Shown here: piece by piece, positions 5,035-7,814 of the stretch
How the letters are laid out: each line of letters begins with the position of its first letter
How positions within the stretch are numbered: position 1 is the first letter of the stretch
Source: Cellvibrionaceae bacterium
GTDB lineage: Bacteria > Pseudomonadota > Gammaproteobacteria > Pseudomonadales > Cellvibrionaceae
Direction: 5' to 3'
Length of the DNA stretch: 7,814 bases
Assembly (NCBI GenBank): GCA_025800435.1
Contig: JAOXRV010000272.1
Span: forward strand, 1 to 7,814
Notes under the pieces: generated by a model
Told to the model about the DNA's origin: nothing
Databases searched by the model: none
What the model saw: only the letters and a program-made list of their open reading frames with translations
Translations under genes and position numbers: made by a program

Positions 5035-6963
5035 TTACACCAAGCGCTGGCCTTCCAACAGCGGCGGAATGGGGCAATCTAAACTGTCGGCAATGGCGCG
5101 GAACAGTTCTGCCTCGGTGGGGGTGACTTTGCCGTCGTGGTTAATGCTGGCGGCCATGGCCTTGAGCAGGCGCGGCTTTTCCAGCGGCCGCAGGCGGTTT
5201 AGCTGCTCCAGGGCTTTGTCCAATAGCTGTAAGTTAATTTGGCCGCTGGGCAGCAAGCCCATACTGGGCATGCCGGCTTCAGTGGCGGCGCTGTTATAGG
5301 CTTGAATAGCCTCGCTCTCATTGTTGTGGCCGGCCCTGGCCATAACACTAATTAATAATTGGCAAGCGCCCTGGGTCTCGGCCAGTTTATAGCGGCTGAG
5401 GCTGTCTTTGCGCGGTTCAAGACCGTGGCAGACAATGCGGTATAGAGCCCATTCAAAAATATCCACCGCTTGGTCGGCGCGGATCAGGATAATCATATTG
5501 CGCTTAAAAATTTGGTACTGCTGGTCGGATTGCTGTTTTAACGCTGGCAGGCATAAATCTAATAGTGGCAGGTGGAATCTGCGCGGCAGCTGGCTCAGCT
5601 GGGCTTCAAATTTTTGCACCGTTTGGTAGGTGGCCGGGTGAGCCTTGTCTTGTAATTTTTGCAACTGAGTTGTGCGAATGCCTGGGTGCATATCCAGCAG
5701 TAGACAATAGACCAGTGCGCGGGCCGAGAAGGGTTCGTGGGCGGCAGCTTTAATTTCGGCGGGAATGTCTGCCAGGGTTTGCTGGGCCACGGCTACGTGC
5801 TCTTCGCTTAAAACGCCGATGCACTCCATGGCGCTAGTGTCATTAACATTCGCAGTAGCCGCGGCCGGCGTGGCCTGGGCAAAGCCACTGGCCATTTCAC
5901 TGCTGGCAGTGGCGTGTGCGCTGGCACTGTGAGTGGCACCGGCCACACTGGGGAATTGGCCGTTCCAGTTTGGTTCAATCCGGCGAATACGCTCTTCCAG
6001 CGGCGGGTGGGTGGCCATCATACTGCCTAGGGCCATGCTCACGCCCTGGCCAAAAAACATATGACTAAACTCTGGTGCGTGGCTGTTGGAGAGCATAGAA
6101 CCATAGCTGTGACCGCCAATCTTTTTTAGTGCCCCGGCAATGCCAAAGGGATTGCGAGTGTATTGCACTGCCGAGGAATCGGCTAAAAACTCCCGCTGGC
6201 GGCTGACGGCGGCTTTAATTAAATTGCCAAAAAAAGTACCGGAGTAGCCAATTACCATTAAGCCCAGGCCCAGTGCCAGCAGAGGCAGGCCGTTGTTATT
6301 GCGGCGGCTACCACCGCTAAAGGCGGCGCTGCGCATTAAAAAATAACCGGCAATACCAATAATTAAAATGCCGTGCAAAATACCCACTAAGCGAATATTT
6401 AAACGCATATCACCGTGCAAAATATGGCTGAACTCATGCGCGATAACACCCTGTAACTCTTCGCGGTTAAGTAGCTGAATACAGCCTCGGGTAATGCCGA
6501 TCACTGCATCTTGCCCTTTATAACCGGCGGCAAAGGCGTTGATGCTTTGGTCTTCCATTAAATACACCGGCGGCACGGCGGTGCCACCGGCAATGGCCAT
6601 TTCCTCAACCACATTGAGTACTTTGCGCTCATCCGCATCGCGGGTATTGATGTTGAGCAAGCGCCCGCCCATGGCTTCGGCGACCACCTTGCCGCCGGCC
6701 GATAGCTGGCTGAGTTTATACAGGCTGCCGAGGCTGACCACAGCCAGAACCCCGAGCCCGACAGCCACCACCAACTCTAGGTTGGCGGTATCGACCATTT
6801 GGCTCAGCAGATCGCTCTGTTTGGCATCGACCTGGCCGTAGCTTAGCAAAAACAGCACCAGTAATACGGTGATGGCTATTAGGGTAAGCACCGCCAGCAA
6901 CAGCAAAAACACCAATTTTTTGGTGTTGCGGTGGGCGCGATCTTGGTGTTCAAAAAAATTCAT
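5035..6963 (-). CDS. M48-family membrane zinc metallopeptidase with TerB-like C-terminal tail
   Basis: This 642-residue membrane protease has two N-terminal membrane segments (about 17-42 and 62-83). The M48 catalytic motif HEFSH at 176-180 provides two zinc histidines and the catalytic glutamate, and EFLAD (258-262) provides the third ligand, E258, of the EXXXD motif. Two more membrane segments lie at 192-210 and 226-248, and the domain closes with ATHPPLEERIRRIE (317-330). An Ala/Ser/Thr-rich linker (338-378) leads to about 260 mostly helical residues ending in INHDGKVTPTEAELFRAIAD (607-626), which resembles the TerB/DjlA-type acidic helical module. This is over twice the length of HtpX, so it is not HtpX itself. 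The 65-bp gap from lemA and shared strand match the widespread lemA-M48 pairing. The Shine-Dalgarno sequence is weak. Substrates are unknown; envelope protein turnover is the family inference. Confidence 0.92.
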   Translation of the reverse strand: MNFFEHQDRAHRNTKKLVFLLLLAVLTLIAITVLLVLFLLSYGQVDAKQSDLLSQMVDTANLELVVAVGLGVLAVVSLGSLYKLSQLSAGGKVVAEAMGGRLLNINTRDADERKVLNVVEEMAIAGGTAVPPVYLMEDQSINAFAAGYKGQDAVIGITRGCIQLLNREELQGVIAHEFSHILHGDMRLNIRLVGILHGILIIGIAGYFLMRSAAFSGGSRRNNNGLPLLALGLGLMVIGYSGTFFGNLIKAAVSRQREFLADSSAVQYTRNPFGIAGALKKIGGHSYGSMLSNSHAPEFSHMFFGQGVSMALGSMMATHPPLEERIRRIEPNWNGQFPSVAGATHSASAHATASSEMASGFAQATPAAATANVNDTSAMECIGVLSEEHVAVAQQTLADIPAEIKAAAHEPFSARALVYCLLLDMHPGIRTTQLQKLQDKAHPATYQTVQKFEAQLSQLPRRFHLPLLDLCLPALKQQSDQQYQIFKRNMIILIRADQAVDIFEWALYRIVCHGLEPRKDSLSRYKLAETQGACQLLISVMARAGHNNESEAIQAYNSAATEAGMPSMGLLPSGQINLQLLDKALEQLNRLRPLEKPRLLKAMAASINHDGKVTPTEAELFRAIADSLDCPIPPLLEGQRLV

Positions 6964-6987
6964 GGTGGGGGCTCACAAACCGAAAAC

Positions 6988-7004
6988 GGCGGGGCAAGCC
7001 CGCC
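6988..7004 (-). other. GC-rich hairpin between lemA and the M48 gene
   Basis: GGCGGG (6988-6993) and CCCGCC (6999-7004) form a 6-bp stem with a 5-nt loop. On the minus strand it is followed by GTTTTCGGTTTG, a broken T-run. It could attenuate transcription between lemA and the protease gene or protect the lemA 3' end. The tail is too interrupted to call a confident terminator. Confidence 0.35.
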
Positions 7005-7028
7005 ACTGGTATCGAAAAACAAAGCTGG

Positions 7029-7625
7029 CTAGAAAGAAATCTTAGGCGCTGCCTGGATTTCGGCACTGTCTTCAAACTCCAGCAAGCTGGCATCGGGGCC
7101 GTGGCCAAAGGTGGCGGCCAGGGCAACCGGGGGGAAGCTCTGCTTGTAACTGTTGTAGGCGGTAACCGCATCGTTAAAGGCCTGGCGGGCAAAGGCCACT
7201 TTGTTTTCGGTGCTGGTCAGCTCTTCGCTTAGCTGCATCATGTTTTCGTTGGCTTTGAGGTCTGGGTAGGCCTCAACCACTACGCTCAGTTTACCCAGGG
7301 CCCCGGCCAGGGCGCCTTCTGCACCCGCTAATTGGCCCATGGCGGCCACATCGCCGGGGTTGGCAGCGGCCGCTTGCAGGCCACCAATGGCCTCGTTACG
7401 GGCCTTGATCACCGCCTCTAGGGTTTCGCTTTCGTGCTTTAAGTAGCCCTTGGCGGTCTCCACCAAGTTAGGGATCAGGTCATAGCGGCGTTTTAGTTGT
7501 ACTTCAATCTGGGCAAAACCGTTCTCATAGCGGTTCTTAAGGCTAACCAGATTGTTGTAGATACCGATCACATAAAACACCAGCACCACAATAATGACGA
7601 GAATGACAATAGTAGAAATATCCAT
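7029..7625 (-). CDS. lemA: LemA family protein
   Basis: This 198-residue membrane-anchored protein of the LemA family has a single N-terminal transmembrane helix (about 5-24) and a long helical domain. Conserved blocks are IYNNLVSLKNRYENGFAQIE (22-41), LKRRYDLIPNLVETAKGYLK (44-63), VEAYPDLKANENMMQLSEEL (117-136) and FNDAVTAYNSYKQSFP (150-165). The tail ends in the usual Pro-x-Ile-x-Phe (PKISF). Length is normal for the family. The molecular function of LemA is not settled; it is repeatedly encoded with M48 proteases, as here, so a shared envelope role is inferred. The ATG at 7625 follows a modest GCGGAA about 8 bases upstream. It is the first gene of the run lemA-M48-(glpK), with a good promoter about 40 bp upstream. 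Confidence 0.95.
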   Translation of the reverse strand: MDISTIVILVIIVVLVFYVIGIYNNLVSLKNRYENGFAQIEVQLKRRYDLIPNLVETAKGYLKHESETLEAVIKARNEAIGGLQAAAANPGDVAAMGQLAGAEGALAGALGKLSVVVEAYPDLKANENMMQLSEELTSTENKVAFARQAFNDAVTAYNSYKQSFPPVALAATFGHGPDASLLEFEDSAEIQAAPKISF

Positions 7626-7664
7626 AGCTTGTTCCGCTTGATGACTAATACAGAAGATTAGACG

Positions 7665-7693
7665 AGTCTAGCACTGCACTGGGGCTGGGTGAA
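7665..7693 (-). promoter_or_regulatory. Candidate promoter of lemA
   Basis: On the minus strand TTCACC (7688-7693) and TAGACT (7665-7670) are separated by exactly 17 bp, each matching four of six consensus bases. TGC directly before the -10 gives an extended -10 element. Transcription would start near 7658, leaving a leader of about 33 nt for lemA. Confidence 0.55.
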
Positions 7694-7765
7694 CTGCAAA
7701 AATTTGTAACGGTGCCCCCTAGCTTTTGTCAGTTTTAGCCAGTGGTGCTCGCCTGGGCCCTTGCT

Positions 7766-7771
7766 TATAAT
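7766..7771 (+). promoter_or_regulatory. Consensus -10 box of a rightward promoter
   Basis: TATAAT is a perfect -10 on the plus strand, pointing to a gene beyond the right edge and divergent from lemA. No convincing -35 lies 16-18 bp upstream, so the promoter may depend on an activator or the box may be chance. A start near 7778 would place the palindrome at 7782-7795 just downstream. Confidence 0.4.
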
Positions 7772-7781
7772 GGCGCCAACT

Positions 7782-7795
7782 TTACGTTAACGTAA
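7782..7795. promoter_or_regulatory. 14-bp perfect palindrome, probable regulator binding site
   Basis: TTACGTTAACGTAA is a perfect palindrome centred between 7788 and 7789. Its place just after a consensus -10 and upstream of an unseen rightward gene suggests an operator. The ACGT-xx-ACGT layout recalls, from memory only, sites of regulators of branched-chain amino acid or fatty acid breakdown such as MerR-family LiuR. That assignment is tentative. Confidence 0.55.
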
Positions 7796-7814
7796 GCCAC
7801 CTCTGAGTAAAAAG

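Noticed and set aside
6950..7192. Minus-strand open frame bridging lemA and the M48 gene
   Set aside because: It overlaps the lemA 3' end in another frame and is Pro/Arg-rich, typical of an out-of-frame reading of G+C-rich DNA.

Overview
The window looks like ordinary chromosome from a G+C-rich gammaproteobacterium. CysK, GlpK, LemA and the YohC-like membrane protein all read as gammaproteobacterial, and an ImuA-type mutagenesis gene sits behind a perfect LexA box. A marine Cellvibrionales-like genus is a reasonable guess, but the sequence alone does not fix the taxon.

Layout. At the left edge, the 5' part of imuA (minus strand, running off the window) encodes the SulA/RecA-related partner of the ImuB/DnaE2 translesion polymerase system. 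Its upstream region holds a textbook SOS box overlapping the -10. Divergent from it is a toxin-first type II toxin-antitoxin pair, higB-higA, more AT-rich than its surroundings. higA converges on cysK (cysteine synthase A, minus strand), and the two share one 18-bp hairpin that includes the end of higA. A 387-bp intergenic region separates cysK from a divergent gene for a five-helix Yip1/YohC-family inner-membrane protein. That gene converges on glpK (glycerol kinase, minus strand) across a near-perfect bidirectional terminator. Upstream of glpK on the same strand lies lemA followed by a 642-residue M48 metallopeptidase with a TerB-like C-terminal tail, forming the lemA-M48-glpK run. The right edge carries the lemA promoter, a divergent consensus -10 and a 14-bp perfect palindrome, presumably the control region of a gene just beyond the window.

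How the genes work together. imuA belongs to the DNA-damage response. HigBA is a self-regulated translation-inhibiting module. cysK (sulfur assimilation) and glpK (glycerol entry into glycolysis) are housekeeping. LemA and M48 form a widespread envelope pair of poorly defined role. I see no prophage, insertion sequence, CRISPR array, RNA gene or clearly new multi-gene system. The best leads are small-scale: an in-frame 12-nt tandem repeat inside imuA, a LexA box in the 124 bp shared by imuA and higBA, a higB start with no Shine-Dalgarno sequence next to an operator-like repeat, a glycerol kinase lacking the fructose-1,6-bisphosphate loop, a hairpin over the glpK ribosome binding site, and the uncharacterised C-terminal half of the M48 protein.
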